A DNA stretch of 39,396 nt from Nostoc sp. 106C (GTDB taxonomy: Bacteria; Cyanobacteriota; Cyanobacteriia; Cyanobacteriales; Nostocaceae), in NCBI RefSeq assembly GCF_002154725.1, contig NZ_MTAW01000139.1, positions 1 through 39,396 of the forward strand. The letters are read 5' to 3'. Position numbers and translations under genes: made by a program. This document shows positions 9,111-19,635 of this stretch, in pieces (the stretch's first letter is position 1; each line of letters starts with the position of its first letter). The notes under the pieces are model-generated. The model saw only the letters and a list, made by a program, of their open reading frames with translations. It searched no databases and was not told the origin of the DNA.

Positions 9111-9509
9111 TTAAGCTTGATGTTCAGGAAGTGTCTGTTGAGTGTGTAGATGCGTAGCGGCTTGTCCCTGGACATCGCTTGCCTCTAAATGTTTAAATTT
9201 CATCTGCAAATCAAAGTCATTGCTGCTAATAATAGTTTCTAAATTCGCTATTCTTGTTTCTAAAAGTTCTATTTGCTGTTGTTGCAGATAGTTATTTTTT
9301 GATTTTTTATCATCAGAACGCCATACAACTACCGTACCAACTGCTGCACCACCAATAGCAGCTAAGGGCAGAATAGCACCACTTCTTGTAACAGCTGAGA
9401 GCGGAATGCATAATGCTAGGATTCCCACTGTAGTTCCCCAGATTTTTGAGGTAGCAGCTACTCTGACATCGTGGGATGACTCTAGGCTGTTGTGTGATTC
9501 TTTCGCCAT
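9111..9509 (-). CDS. Small membrane protein with a coiled-coil tail, unknown function
   Basis: A 132-residue protein: a polar N-terminus, two closely spaced hydrophobic segments (about residues 25-42 and 45-63), a basic patch (WRSDDKKSKNN), then a predicted coiled coil (QQQIELLETRIANLETII). The last ~25 residues (EASDVQGQAATHLHTQQTL) are encoded by the dispersed repeat at 9150-9179, which suggests that a repeat inserted at the 3' end and supplied a new C-terminus. I do not recognise the family. The start is the first ATG (MAKESHNSLESSHD). It is transcribed away from the large kinase gene that follows. Confidence 0.6.
   Translation of the reverse strand: MAKESHNSLESSHDVRVAATSKIWGTTVGILALCIPLSAVTRSGAILPLAAIGGAAVGTVVVWRSDDKKSKNNYLQQQQIELLETRIANLETIISSNDFDLQMKFKHLEASDVQGQAATHLHTQQTLPEHQA
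9150..9179. repeat. Dispersed repeat, copy 2, inside the 3' end of a coding region
   Basis: GCGTAGCGGCTTGTCCCTGG followed by ACATCGCT matches the copy at 6817-6853 in its conserved blocks. It lies in frame within the last codons of the gene at 9111-9509. Confidence 0.5.
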
Positions 9510-9935
9510 AAATTTATCCTAGATGATTTATCTATAGATTTGCATAATCGCCTCTAAAAATACTTCCTACATTTGGGTTAAGTATATTTACTCTATAGGC
9601 GATCGCGTCCTGAATAATTTCTTCAAGCTAGTAAACATATTGAGTAAAAACTGCAACATTGGATTTGCTAGCAGCATCTTAAAAGTAATAGGCAATCAAG
9701 CGTCGCCATTCTGTAATCTAACATCTACAACTATTAGAGAATTATAGAAAATGTCTTGTAAATTACTAAATTAAAATTCTGGGATGACTATTTTTTGATT
9801 GCTATATAAAGCCTGTGGTATTTACTTAATTAAATAAATGTGTGTATTTATATACACAATTTTAACATTTAAATGATAGTCGAAATTGTCAAATGGGAAT
9901 ACTAAATAGAGCCATGATTATGAACCTAAAGTACA
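9510..9935. other. Divergent intergenic region upstream of the large kinase gene
   Basis: No gene is seen. It must carry promoters for both the small minus-strand gene and the plus-strand kinase. A hairpin-forming sequence TGTGTATTTATATACACA lies near 9840, about 80-95 bases before the kinase start, and one HIP1 octamer lies near 9599. Nothing else stands out. Confidence 0.4.
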
Positions 9936-12900
9936 ATGCCAGCTTTAATAAATTCAGTAAATAATATTTCGGGCTATCGGATTACAGAAAAAATTTACTC
10001 AGGTAGCAAAACCCTTGTTTATCGGGGTATTAGAGAACAAGACCAAAAATCAGTCATCATCAAACTGATGCGGAATGAATATCCTAGCTTCACTGAAATT
10101 GCCCAATTCCGCAATCAATACAACATCACCAAAAACCTCGAAATTCCTGGCATTGTCAAACCTTTAAGCTTAGAAAACTATCGCAACGGCTATGCCTTAG
10201 TTATGGAAGACTTTGGCGGTATTTCCCTGCAAGAGTGGCAATTGACTAACAAGAGAACGGAAAAAAATCCTGTTTCTGTTGGTGAGTTTTTTTCTATGGC
10301 CATCGAAATTACATCTATTTTAGAGGGACTGCATCGCGATCGCATCATACATAAAGATATCAAACCTGCCAACATCCTGATTAATCCAACTACAGGCGAG
10401 GTGAGAGTCATTGACTTCAGCCTCGCTACCCTCCTACCAAGAGAAATTCAATTTCTTACCAATCCCAACGTTTTAGAAGGCACCTTAGCTTACATTTCTC
10501 CCGAACAAACAGGAAGGATGAATAGAGGTATCGACTACCGTACCGACTTTTATTCCTTGGGTGTCACTTTCTTTGAACTCCTCACTGGACAGTTACCCTT
10601 CACTACCACTGACCCGATGGAGTTAGTTTATTGCCACATAGCCAAAGAAGCGCCAAAAGCCAGCCGGATTAACTCCAATATCCCCCTGATGCTGTCTGAG
10701 ATTATCAGTAAGCTGATAGCAAAAAATGCGGAAGACCGCTATCAGAGTACACACGGACTTAAGCATGACTTAGAAAAGTGTCGCTATCTATGGCAAGATA
10801 CGGGAAATATTGCCGCCTTCAAGTTGGGAGTACGCGACTTTTCTGACCATTTCCTCATCCCTGAAAAACTCTATGGTCGCCAACAGGAAGTAGAAACTCT
10901 ACTGGCTGCTTTTGAAAGAGTGGCAGGTGGTACAACTGAAATGATGTTAGTCACAGGTTCATCTGGGATTGGCAAAACTGCTGTGGTTAACGAAGTTCAC
11001 AAACCGATTGTGCGGCAGCGTAGTTACTTCATCCAAGGTAAATTTGATCAGTTTCAACGTGACATACCTTTGTCAGGATTGGTGCAGGCTTTTCGAGACT
11101 TAATTGGGCAATTACTTAGTGAAACTGATGCTCAAATTCAACAATGGAAAGCAAAGATACTATCAGCCTTGGGTGAACAAGCTCAGGTAATTATTGATGT
11201 GATACCCGAACTAGAACTAATAATTGGTAAGCAACCTGAAGTGACAGAACTTTCTGGTAGCACCGCCCAAAATCGTTTCAATCTCTTATTTCAGAGATTC
11301 ATCCAAATATTTGCTACACAAGAGCATCCTTTAGTAATTTTTTTAGATGACTTGCAATGGACTGATGTGACTTCTTTGAAATTCATTCAACTATTAATGA
11401 GTGAAAATACATCTTCCCATGTTGTAGGTGAGTCTGTAAATAAAGTAGAAACTGGCGGAGGGATGCTACTGATTGGTGCTTATCGAGATAACGAAATTTC
11501 AAATGCACACCCACTTTATTTGAAACTACAAGAGATTGAGAAATTGGGAGTGACAATTAATTCTATTAATCTCGCGCCCTTAACTCAAGGTGATTTAAAC
11601 AGTTTGATCGCTGATACTCTTCATTGTCAAGAAGAAGCTGCTGCTCCTCTTACCCAAATGGTATTTGCCAAAACCAAAGGTAATCCGTTTTTTAGCAATC
11701 AATTTCTCAATACTTTACATGATGAGAATTTAATTACATTTAACTTAAATGGGGGCTTTTGGCAGTATGACCTTGTAGAAATAGAGGCATTATCTCTAAC
11801 GGATGATGTTGTCAAATTCATGGCAATCCAAATAGAAAAGTTGCCGATACATACTCAAAAGATTTTAATGCTAGCAGCATGTATTGGTAATGAGTTTGAT
11901 TTAAAAACTCTGGCGATCGTACATGAGAAATCAGCCCTAGATACATCATTAGACTTATTGCCAGCATTACGTGAGGGGTTAGTCTTAGCTCAAAATGATG
12001 CTTATAAGTTATTTCAACATGAGCCAGCTTCAGTAATGGCTGCTCAGCATCAAGAAGAGCAACATTCACAAATATCAAATTTCCAATTTCCCAAATATAA
12101 ATTTGTCCATGACCGTGTTCAGCAAGCCGCTTATTCTTTAATTCCCCTAGATCAAAAGAAGCCAATACATTTAAAAATTGGACTATTGTTGTTAAGTAAT
12201 ACCCCAATTGCAGAACGAGAAGAAAAGATTTTTGAGCTTGTTAACCAGTTCAATAGCGCATTAGAGTACATTACTCACCAGTCTAAACGCGATCATTTGG
12301 CTGAGATGAATCTGACTGCTGGACGTAAAGCTTTGGCATCAACAGCTTATTCATCTGCGCTCAAGTATTTAAAGATTGGAATTGAATTACTTGCTGATGA
12401 TAGTTGGGATCACAAATATGAGCTAACCATAGCTTTGTATGAAACAGCAACAGAAGCCGCTTACTTGGCTGGTGAATTTGAGGAGGTAGAGAAATTAGCA
12501 GAAGTAGTATTGGCACAGGCTAAAACGCTAGTAGAAAAAGTGAAAGTCTATGAAGCCAAAATTCAAGCTTATGGAGCACAAAATCGAACTCTTGAAGCTG
12601 TCAATATTGCTCTAGTTGTTCTTCAGCAGTTGGGAGTTTACTTCCCTGAAAATCCCAGTCAATCTGATGTACAACTGGCAATGCTAGAAATAACAGTACA
12701 TTTAACTGATAAGTATATTGAAGACTTAATTGATCTGCCAGAAATGGTAGAAGCTCAACAATTAGCAGCCATGCGTATTCTAACTACTATAGGTACTTTT
12801 TCTTATGCAGTTGCTCCAGAGCTATTTCCGCTGGTTATCTTGAAACAAATTGAATTATCGCTTCAATATGGTAATGCCCCTTTGTCTGCTTATGCTTATG

Positions 12901-15557
12901 TTACCTACGGATTAATACTTTGTGGCGTAGTCGGAGACATTGAATCTGGCTATAAATTCGGCAAACTGGCTTTATGCTTGGTAGATCGTTATAACTTCAA
13001 AGAAGTAAAAGCTAAGATAATGATGGTATTTTATGGTGCTATCAAACATTTTAAAAAGCATACAAAGGAGACATTACAATACTTACTAGATGCTTACTCT
13101 ACAGGACTAGAAACTGGTGATTTAGAATACGCAGCTTTTGCCCTTTACAATTATTCTTCGTATTCCTATTTTATTGGCAGTGAACTGACGGGGCTGGAAT
13201 TGCAAATAGCAAGCTATGGCAATGCCATTAGTCAAATCAAGCAAGAAAGAGCTTTTTACTGGAATACTATTTATCACCAGACAGTGTTGAACTTGCTCGA
13301 ATCAGGGGAAAATCCTAATTGTTTAATCGGTAATGCATACAACGAAGAGAAAATACTACCGATTCATCTTGAGGCTAAGGATGGAAGTGGGCTGTTATAT
13401 CTATATTTCTGCAAGCTTCAGCTAAGTTACTTGTTTCAAGACTTTACACAAGCAGTTAAAAATGCCGCATTGGCAGAAAAGTATTTATATGCTGGTGTAG
13501 GAAATCTCGTTTTTCCTCTGTTCCATTTTTACGACTCTCTCGCACAACTCGCGGTGTATTCTGATGCTGGCGAGACTCAACAAAAGTACATTATTGATAG
13601 AGTACAAGCTAATCAGGAAAAGATGCATCATTGGGCAAATAATGCTCCAATGAATTATTTACACAAATATTATTTAGTAGAGGCAGAAATAAATCGGGTT
13701 TTTGGTAAATATCTCGAAGCAATGGACTGTTATGAGCGCGCCATCACTCTTGCTAGAGAAAATGAGTATCTTAATGAAGAAGCTCTTGCTAACGAACTGG
13801 CTACTCGCTTTTATCTAGAATGGAGCAAACACAAGATAGCCCAAACTTACTTTACTGATGCATATTACTGTTATTTGCGGTGGGGAGCAAAAGCCAAAGT
13901 TGACGATTTGGAAAAACGGTATCCCCAATTACTGGCTCCGATTCTCAAGGAAGACCAATTAAGTTTATATACCAGCGAAAAAAGTACTTCTTCTCATCAC
14001 ACCACTTTATCTACCCAAAGCAGTCACCAGACTTTAATTAGCTCTTGCACAAGTATTTCTGATTCTTTAGATTTGACTGCTGTAATTAGAGCCTCACAAG
14101 CACTCTCTGGAGAAATTGAACTGGAGCAATTGTTATCTACTTTAATGAAATTAGTGAGGGAAAATGCAGGAGCTTCTAAATGTGCTTTAATGCTAAATCC
14201 AGGGGATGATTTGGACTTAACCGTTACTGCTATTAGTTCTAATTCTGCATTAGCATCCACTTACACAGAATTCCCTGCAATTAACCTTTCTTGTAGCTAT
14301 GACCTTCCGATTACTTTGATTAATTATGTCAAACGCACAAAGGAAAGATTTGTTGTTGATAATGCTAAAGTGGAAGGATTTTTAGCAAATGATCGCTACA
14401 TTCTTCGTGATCGTCCCAAGAGTCTGTTATGTATACCGATTATCAATCAGGGAAAATTTCTTGGTATATTGTATCTTGAAAATAATCTTACGACAGGAGC
14501 GTTTACACGCGATCGCCTAGAACTTTTACAAGTAATTACTACCCAAGCAGCAATCTCTCTAGAGAATGCTATCCTCTATAAAGATTTAGCACAAGCAAAA
14601 GAAGGCTTGGAGGAATATAGCCATACTTTAGAAGAGAAAGTTGAACGCAGAACTCATGAACTTAATGAGAATAATCAGCGCTTAAAACAGGCAATAGTGG
14701 ATTTGCAAAACGCCCAAACGAAACTAATTCAAAGTGAAAAAATGTCTAGTTTGGGGCAAATGATAGCGGGAATTGCCCATGAAATCAATAACCCCATCAA
14801 TTTTATTCATGGCAATATTACTCATACACAAGAGTACGTGCAAGATCTATTAGATTTGATTGCTACTTATCAGCAAGAATATCCCAATCCCTCTAATCAA
14901 GTTGCTGAAAAATCTGAAAAAATAGACTTAGATTTTTTAGTGCAAGACTTGCCAAAAGTATTGGATTCTATGAAGCTAGGAACATCGCGTATCCGGCATA
15001 TTGTTTTAGGATTACGCAACTTTTCACGCTTAGATGAAGCTGACATGAAGCCTGTAGATATTCATGAGGGCATCGACAATACTTTAATGATCTTGCAACA
15101 CAAACTTAAACTAAATAATGAGCGTCCTGAGATAAAAGTCATCAAAGAATATGGAGATCTGCCAGAGGTGGCTTGTTATGCTGGCCAGTTAAACCAGATG
15201 TTTATGAACATCTTGAGTAATGCGATTGATGCGTTAGATGATAACAATAAAGAATGGAGTACGGAAAATGAGAACAACCATCAAATTCAAGTTCCTAAAA
15301 TTCGCATTTTAACTGAGTTAGTAGACAAAAATACTATCAGGATTCGCATTGCCGATAATGGTCTTGGTATGAATGCTGAGGTGCAACAAAAAATCTTTGA
15401 CCCATTTTTTACCACCAAGCCAGTTGGGAGTGGTACAGGGCTAGGATTATCGATTAGCTATCAAATTGTTGTAGATAAACATAAGGGAAAGTTGTTCTGT
15501 GAGTCTACACCAGGAAAGGGAACTGAGTTTGTGATTGAAATTCCAATCAGACAGTGA
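9936..15557 (+). CDS. Ser/Thr kinase - AAA ATPase - GAF - histidine kinase (multi-kinase sensor)
   Basis: A 1873-residue cytosolic signalling protein. Residues ~14-275 are a Ser/Thr protein kinase: Lys43 in SVIIKLM, the catalytic loop HKDIKPAN with Asp141, and D160-F161-S162 in place of DFG. Next is an AAA/STAND-like ATPase with P-loop GSSGIGKT (341-348) and a FLDDLQW Walker B, then a long helical TPR-like region (~700-1350), a GAF domain (~1376-1545), a coiled coil, and a histidine kinase with H-box [10 protein letters not shown] (His1615), N-box [24 protein letters not shown] and GTGLGLSIS. This order is a known cyanobacterial/myxobacterial multi-kinase type. The histidine-kinase end closely resembles that of the kinase at 36196, including the long insert after the H-box. 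No receiver is fused, so phosphotransfer must go to a separate regulator. The ATG at 9936 lies just before the kinase fold; nearby upstream ATGs are out of frame. Confidence 0.93.
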   Translation: MPALINSVNNISGYRITEKIYSGSKTLVYRGIREQDQKSVIIKLMRNEYPSFTEIAQFRNQYNITKNLEIPGIVKPLSLENYRNGYALVMEDFGGISLQEWQLTNKRTEKNPVSVGEFFSMAIEITSILEGLHRDRIIHKDIKPANILINPTTGEVRVIDFSLATLLPREIQFLTNPNVLEGTLAYISPEQTGRMNRGIDYRTDFYSLGVTFFELLTGQLPFTTTDPMELVYCHIAKEAPKASRINSNIPLMLSEIISKLIAKNAEDRYQSTHGLKHDLEKCRYLWQDTGNIAAFKLGVRDFSDHFLIPEKLYGRQQEVETLLAAFERVAGGTTEMMLVTGSSGIGKTAVVNEVHKPIVRQRSYFIQGKFDQFQRDIPLSGLVQAFRDLIGQLLSETDAQIQQWKAKILSALGEQAQVIIDVIPELELIIGKQPEVTELSGSTAQNRFNLLFQRFIQIFATQEHPLVIFLDDLQWTDVTSLKFIQLLMSENTSSHVVGESVNKVETGGGMLLIGAYRDNEISNAHPLYLKLQEIEKLGVTINSINLAPLTQGDLNSLIADTLHCQEEAAAPLTQMVFAKTKGNPFFSNQFLNTLHDENLITFNLNGGFWQYDLVEIEALSLTDDVVKFMAIQIEKLPIHTQKILMLAACIGNEFDLKTLAIVHEKSALDTSLDLLPALREGLVLAQNDAYKLFQHEPASVMAAQHQEEQHSQISNFQFPKYKFVHDRVQQAAYSLIPLDQKKPIHLKIGLLLLSNTPIAEREEKIFELVNQFNSALEYITHQSKRDHLAEMNLTAGRKALASTAYSSALKYLKIGIELLADDSWDHKYELTIALYETATEAAYLAGEFEEVEKLAEVVLAQAKTLVEKVKVYEAKIQAYGAQNRTLEAVNIALVVLQQLGVYFPENPSQSDVQLAMLEITVHLTDKYIEDLIDLPEMVEAQQLAAMRILTTIGTFSYAVAPELFPLVILKQIELSLQYGNAPLSAYAYVTYGLILCGVVGDIESGYKFGKLALCLVDRYNFKEVKAKIMMVFYGAIKHFKKHTKETLQYLLDAYSTGLETGDLEYAAFALYNYSSYSYFIGSELTGLELQIASYGNAISQIKQERAFYWNTIYHQTVLNLLESGENPNCLIGNAYNEEKILPIHLEAKDGSGLLYLYFCKLQLSYLFQDFTQAVKNAALAEKYLYAGVGNLVFPLFHFYDSLAQLAVYSDAGETQQKYIIDRVQANQEKMHHWANNAPMNYLHKYYLVEAEINRVFGKYLEAMDCYERAITLARENEYLNEEALANELATRFYLEWSKHKIAQTYFTDAYYCYLRWGAKAKVDDLEKRYPQLLAPILKEDQLSLYTSEKSTSSHHTTLSTQSSHQTLISSCTSISDSLDLTAVIRASQALSGEIELEQLLSTLMKLVRENAGASKCALMLNPGDDLDLTVTAISSNSALASTYTEFPAINLSCSYDLPITLINYVKRTKERFVVDNAKVEGFLANDRYILRDRPKSLLCIPIINQGKFLGILYLENNLTTGAFTRDRLELLQVITTQAAISLENAILYKDLAQAKEGLEEYSHTLEEKVERRTHELNENNQRLKQAIVDLQNAQTKLIQSEKMSSLGQMIAGIAHEINNPINFIHGNITHTQEYVQDLLDLIATYQQEYPNPSNQVAEKSEKIDLDFLVQDLPKVLDSMKLGTSRIRHIVLGLRNFSRLDEADMKPVDIHEGIDNTLMILQHKLKLNNERPEIKVIKEYGDLPEVACYAGQLNQMFMNILSNAIDALDDNNKEWSTENENNHQIQVPKIRILTELVDKNTIRIRIADNGLGMNAEVQQKIFDPFFTTKPVGSGTGLGLSISYQIVVDKHKGKLFCESTPGKGTEFVIEIPIRQ

Positions 15558-15604
15558 GGAAGTACTAGACTATGGGGTTGAATATCATTGAAATAAGCAG
15601 GATT

Positions 15605-15639
15605 TAGATCCCTGACTTCTTGAAGAAGTCAGGGATCTA
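15605..15639. terminator. Perfect long hairpin between convergent genes (repeat, probable bidirectional terminator)
   Basis: TAGATCCCTGACTTCTT and AAGAAGTCAGGGATCTA pair perfectly around a single central G. It lies between the 3' ends of the plus-strand kinase and the minus-strand P450, as expected for a shared terminator, although the flanking T-run is weak. Similar GATCCCTGACTTCTT palindromes are scattered in Nostoc-type genomes, so it is also a mobile-looking repeat. Confidence 0.6.
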
Positions 15640-15674
15640 GACAGCAATTTTTGCTTAAGTTAAGTGACATTCAA

Positions 15675-17069
15675 CTATAGGGTTGGTGTAGTTACCATAG
15701 CAGTTGGAGACTGTTGATGCATACGCTGCCCTGTAATTACTATCTTGACTCCATTACCCGGCCTAATCACAACACCTCTACGTTGAGGTCTCTCAGAGCG
15801 TTGGTCTGCCAATCCCAGTTGATACTTAGAGAGAATAGTTGCCAATACTAGCTTCATTTCAAATGTAGCTAAAGCCTGACCAATACAACCACGGGCACCA
15901 CCACCAAAAGGCAGAAATTCATAGGGAGAAAATTGCCGTTCCAGAAAACGCTCTGGTCTAAATTCCTCAGGCTGCGGATATAAATCCGTACGCCGATGTG
16001 CTAGATAAATACATCCTACGACTATTGTATCAGGCTCTAACTGATGCCCCAGTAGTTCAACTGGTTCTTGCACTACTCGAGGGAGGGTCATAACCGACAC
16101 TGGATAAATCCGCATTGCTTCATTACAGACAGCGGTCAGATAAGGCAACTGAAAAATTTTCATGGGATCTGGAGAATCACCCAAGCTATGCAGTTCTTGG
16201 AGAAGTTTTTCACTAATTTCTGGTTTTTTCAAAAGCCAATATAATCCCCAAGCCATTACTGTTGCCGTAGTTTCATGCCCAGAAATCATTAAATTAATCA
16301 ATTCATCATGCAACTCCCGATCTGTCATCTGCTTACCAGCTTCATCCCTTGCTAACATCAGCAAAGAAAGAATATCAATACGATCAGCAGCAAGATGCTT
16401 CCGGCGTTCAGCAATTTCTGCATCAAGCAATTCATCAACTTGCTCTCTTAAGCGCAGAAATTTCCCCCAAGGTGTCAAAGAACCTAAATCTCTTTGTAGA
16501 AAAGGAAAAAATAGAAAGCTAGAAATTAATGGAGAGCGAAACAACTCCATAACTAAGGTTGGTATTAAATGCTTGAGTTGTTGGCAACGTTCTCCTTCAT
16601 AAAAGCCAAAAACAGCCTGTAATATAACTTGTAAAGAAATCTCCTGCATTGTAGAAAGCGCAGAAAAAGGCTTGTTTAATGGTAACTGACTAAATATATT
16701 TTCTGTCAGATTGATAATTAGGTGACCGTAAGCTCGCATCCGTTCTCCATGAAAGGAGGGCATCAACAATTGTCGTCGTTGTTTATGGGACTCGCCATCC
16801 AACATCATGAGTGAATAGTCTCCCACTATGGGTTGCAAAATTCTATTCACTTCACTGGAGGCTACAAATGTGCTTCTATCGTTAGTTAAAATTTCTTTTA
16901 TTGCTTGGGGATGGTTCACAAATACTAAGGTGTCCCCAAAACCAATTACTTCACCAGTGAAAATATCAGGATATTCTTGAACAGCGTTTTCTATATACTT
17001 TACAGGATCAGCAATCCATTGAAGCTTTTGTAGAAAAGAGGGAGTTTTGAGGCGATTAGGTAGTTGCAT
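15675..17069 (-). CDS. Cytochrome P450, CYP110-like (copy 1)
   Basis: A 464-residue soluble-type P450 monooxygenase. The I-helix oxygen-activation motif is SGHETT (about 260), with Ser where Ala or Gly is usual. The K-helix ExxR is EAMR, the PERF motif is RPERFLER, and the heme loop is FGGGARGCIG with Cys395 as thiolate ligand. The N-terminal MQLPNRLKTPSFLQKLQW is typical of the cyanobacterial CYP110 group as I recall it. No redox partner gene is adjacent; ferredoxin would serve. The next gene upstream on the same strand, 179 bases away, encodes a UbiA-type membrane enzyme with terpene-cyclase-like motifs, so an isoprenoid or fatty-acid-derived substrate is plausible. A close paralogue lies at 32761-34143. 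Confidence 0.93.
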   Translation of the reverse strand: MQLPNRLKTPSFLQKLQWIADPVKYIENAVQEYPDIFTGEVIGFGDTLVFVNHPQAIKEILTNDRSTFVASSEVNRILQPIVGDYSLMMLDGESHKQRRQLLMPSFHGERMRAYGHLIINLTENIFSQLPLNKPFSALSTMQEISLQVILQAVFGFYEGERCQQLKHLIPTLVMELFRSPLISSFLFFPFLQRDLGSLTPWGKFLRLREQVDELLDAEIAERRKHLAADRIDILSLLMLARDEAGKQMTDRELHDELINLMISGHETTATVMAWGLYWLLKKPEISEKLLQELHSLGDSPDPMKIFQLPYLTAVCNEAMRIYPVSVMTLPRVVQEPVELLGHQLEPDTIVVGCIYLAHRRTDLYPQPEEFRPERFLERQFSPYEFLPFGGGARGCIGQALATFEMKLVLATILSKYQLGLADQRSERPQRRGVVIRPGNGVKIVITGQRMHQQSPTAMVTTPTL

Positions 17070-17162
17070 TTAATTTGTTCTCCAAAAATTTTGCTCAATG
17101 TTTTTCTTTTATTTTGAGTATTACTAGTGCTAAGTAGCTCAAAATAATTAAAGGTGAAATGC

Positions 17163-17205
17163 CATTACGAGCGTAACGCAGCGGAGCAAAGTAATCGCAA
17201 ATAAT
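17163..17205. repeat. Dispersed repeat (ATTACGAGCG...GCAAAGTAAT)
   Basis: An imperfect inverted repeat with ATTACGAGCGTAACGCAGCG followed by GAGCAAAGTAATCGCA, a familiar cyanobacterial intergenic repeat form. It lies between the P450 and UbiA-type genes and could form a hairpin in a shared transcript. Confidence 0.4.
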
Positions 17206-17248
17206 CTATCTTACATTTTTCAAATTTGACCTCCTTAAACAAGTAAGT

Positions 17249-18163
17249 TTAAAGGATGAAGATTGCACTAGCTAGTGTTAGACAAAACCAGTAGGTAAAT
17301 AGCATATAAGTGCGATGATCTGACTGTGGAGAACGATATAAGATAATACGTACTGCAACTGTCAAACTCAAAACTGCAAGACCTATATCACAAAGTAATA
17401 CTTTTACCGTTATTCCTACAGGCATCATTAATAATAAATGAGTCGCGAATGGCAACAATGCAAAGCCCAAACTCAGTATTACTCGACTTGCAGTTTCTCC
17501 AAAAGCAATTGGCAATGTATTTCTACCAATAGCGCGATCGCCTTCAATATCTCGCAGATCCTGAACAGCAGATATGGTTAGCCACACACCAGCCAACATT
17601 AAAATCCAACGCCATGCAATAGGAGACAAAGGTGCTACTAGTTGATAAGCCGCTGCAAGTAGAGCAACGGTACCAACTCCCATCATAATATTTTTGGTAA
17701 TCCAGTGCTTGTCCCAGCTACCAAAGTTATTCAGAATAATGCAGATTTGCCAAAGTAGTGCCCACTCTAAAACCCCAAACCACCAACCTACCAACGAAAA
17801 CAAAATCATGCTGACAACCCACCTTATAAAAGCTGCATGAACAGAGACAAGCCCTGTAACAAGTGGGCGATTAGGTTTATTAAGCTTATCTTCTTCTATG
17901 CCAACAATTTGGTTTGCAATACAAAATGACAAAATGTACAACCAAAAATAAATAATGCCGCGGCCTATTTGCAAGGGTAATTCATTTAAAGATAATAAAT
18001 TAACTTTCCAAGCAGCTATTAAAAATAGTAATCCAGGTAGCAAGGCGCTTGAGTAATCACGCCATATGAATTGCCACATTAGAAATAGTTCGTACAGCAA
18101 ATTCCGACAAATGCGTGTTAACACAAATAGCGGTGAAATTAATGCTTTTGTGTGTGTATTCAT
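17249..18163 (-). CDS. UbiA-superfamily membrane enzyme; candidate terpene cyclase or prenyltransferase
   Basis: A 304-residue protein with about eight or nine hydrophobic helices, normal for UbiA enzymes. Aromatic prenyltransferases carry NxxxDxxxD in the first loop and DxxxD in the second. Here the first motif is NQIVGIEED (84-92): Asn84 and Asp92 are kept but the middle Asp is Gly88. The second is DLRDIEGD (202-209), giving D205xxxD209. As I recall, Nxxx(G/A)xxxD plus DxxxD marks UbiA-type terpene cyclases such as Fma-TC of fumagillin biosynthesis and its bacterial relatives. A P450 lies directly downstream on the same strand. I infer an isoprenoid-modifying pair; a prenyltransferase with a variant motif is the alternative. 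The first ATG (MNTHTK) is taken. The gene has a long AT-rich upstream region. Confidence 0.8.
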   Translation of the reverse strand: MNTHTKALISPLFVLTRICRNLLYELFLMWQFIWRDYSSALLPGLLFLIAAWKVNLLSLNELPLQIGRGIIYFWLYILSFCIANQIVGIEEDKLNKPNRPLVTGLVSVHAAFIRWVVSMILFSLVGWWFGVLEWALLWQICIILNNFGSWDKHWITKNIMMGVGTVALLAAAYQLVAPLSPIAWRWILMLAGVWLTISAVQDLRDIEGDRAIGRNTLPIAFGETASRVILSLGFALLPFATHLLLMMPVGITVKVLLCDIGLAVLSLTVAVRIILYRSPQSDHRTYMLFTYWFCLTLASAIFIL

Positions 18164-18390
18164 AAGCTATACTCACGACTCAAAGTAGTGTTAAATCAAA
18201 GTAGGCTCTCTAGTATTTTTAAGCATGATTTATCTCAAATAGGCATCTTGAAAAATGCTTATTTAAGTCGTATATGGTTAATCACAAGGGTGCGGCTCTT
18301 TTAGGAAGCCGTAATACTAAATTTGTAATACAATCTTCAATCTCCTTCCATATAGACCTTTTGCTTATCGGCTTATTTTGGACTTATTTA

Positions 18391-18421
18391 AGCGATACTC
18401 CGGAGGAGTGGCTACGCTAAC
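18391..18421. repeat. Dispersed repeat (AGCGATACTCC...GGCTACGCTAAC)
   Basis: This has the same layout as the reverse complement of 2669-2699 (AGCGAT, a short palindromic GC core, then GGCTACGC-AAC), here with core ACTCCGGAGGAGT. It is a member of a HIP1-flanked repeat family. Confidence 0.5.
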
Positions 18422-18621
18422 ACAAGAAATAAACACTTTTACTCCCATTCTTATGTAATGGGTTACTAAAGCCTAAAAATAAAGATCGTTTTTAAAATTT
18501 GAGCGAAACTATTCCTAGAAGATTTACGAACTCAAACTCTTGTTAAGTATGCAATTAAGACTTTATACCAAAGCAAAAATTGTCCTCTAAAAAGAGTTGC
18601 ACCCAACTCGAATAGTAGCCT

Positions 18622-18698
18622 TATATGTTTACTTTTGTTCTAGAAATTAAAGTGAGGCACCCATAAGTAAGCATATTGTTCTAGAACATGAACATATA
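18622..18698. repeat. Imperfect inverted repeat with TTCTAGAA cores
   Basis: The left arm (18622-18645) contains TATATGTTTAC and GTTCTAGAA; the right arm (18679-18698) reads TTCTAGAACATGAACATATA. The arms are complementary apart from a small indel, and each contains the palindrome TTCTAGAA. It may be a cruciform, a paired operator or the ends of a decayed element. Confidence 0.35.
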
Positions 18699-18767
18699 GC
18701 CTTAACAGAAAAAAGCTAATTATTTAGCAAAGAAAACTAGTTACTACTTAATCACTTGGAGATACAA

Positions 18768-18887
18768 ATGCACAATGACAATACTAATTTCAGTCACACA
18801 GAACATTTTAATCTCTTAATAACCATTAAGCGATATTTTGGGGCGAAAATTAAATTCCATACTACCCTTCCAACAGTTTGTAAATAA
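18768..18887 (+). CDS. Possible 39-residue small protein
   Basis: An ATG preceded by GGAG with a six-base gap opens a 39-codon frame (MHNDNTNFSHTEHFNLLITI, then a basic-aromatic segment KRYFGAKIKF and a single Cys near the end) before TAA. The good ribosome binding site in otherwise AT-rich DNA is the only support. There is no signal peptide or known family. It may be chance. Confidence 0.2.
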   Translation: MHNDNTNFSHTEHFNLLITIKRYFGAKIKFHTTLPTVCK

Positions 18888-19623
18888 TATTTACTTCTAC
18901 TGCTGGGAGTGTGTAATGTGCATAATTTAAAATTCCAAAAATTAATCTATGCAATTATTGTTTAATTTTTAATTAAAAAAAGTATCCGTAATTCTCTGTA
19001 ATTACTAATAATAAATAAAGTTATCAAATACGTTGTAATAAAAATCACAATATTTGCATTAAGATTGATATCTTGTAACTCTTGGACTGAAAAGCTTTAC
19101 ATATATACATCTAATTAAATTTATGTTAAAAAATGTACTTTGTTTGTACTTAATATTATGTTTATTCAATTACAAAAAGCTCAACTTTTACTTATAATTT
19201 TTAGATTTTATTATAAATTAGATTAATCTATTTAAGTTACTGAATTTACATCTTTAATTAAATATAAATACTGAAATGTCAAATTTTCTTGACATAATCA
19301 ATGTATCGCGTAGATAAAGTGTGAGTTGTGCTTACCAGTACTTATACAAGGCAAACCTTAAGGATCTGATAAAGCTGAGGACGGATGCAGTATTTATGCT
19401 TAAAGCAAAATACTTTTGTGATGAGGCATTACTCCAGGAAATAATAGGAGAGGGTTGGTTTTTCCTGAATAAATGTGAGGCATAATTCTCTACCCAATTA
19501 CAGATATATAAAAGAGCATCTATCTTAAGTATTAAATTAAACTAGTAAATAAATATCCGCTATAGCAATCTGTAATCAAGATATGTTTTAGCAAAAATAC
19601 TACGCATTTTAGAGGTATCTTAG

Positions 19624-19635
19624 CTACTTAAGTAG
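19624..19635. promoter_or_regulatory. Perfect palindrome CTACTTAAGTAG upstream of the SDR gene
   Basis: A 12-base perfect palindrome lies about 80 bases before the ATG at 19715, inside a looser symmetrical TAGC...GCTA frame (19621-19641). This suits a dimeric repressor such as a TetR or MarR type. No regulator gene is adjacent, so this is only a candidate operator. Confidence 0.3.

Noticed and set aside
11818-12207. 129-codon minus-strand frame inside the large kinase
   Set aside because: Antisense to a continuous multi-domain gene and without recognisable content.
19321-19485. 54-codon frame with GTG start in the AT-rich region
   Set aside because: No ribosome binding site, no similarity and no conserved pattern; kept only as a note in the region entry and finding.
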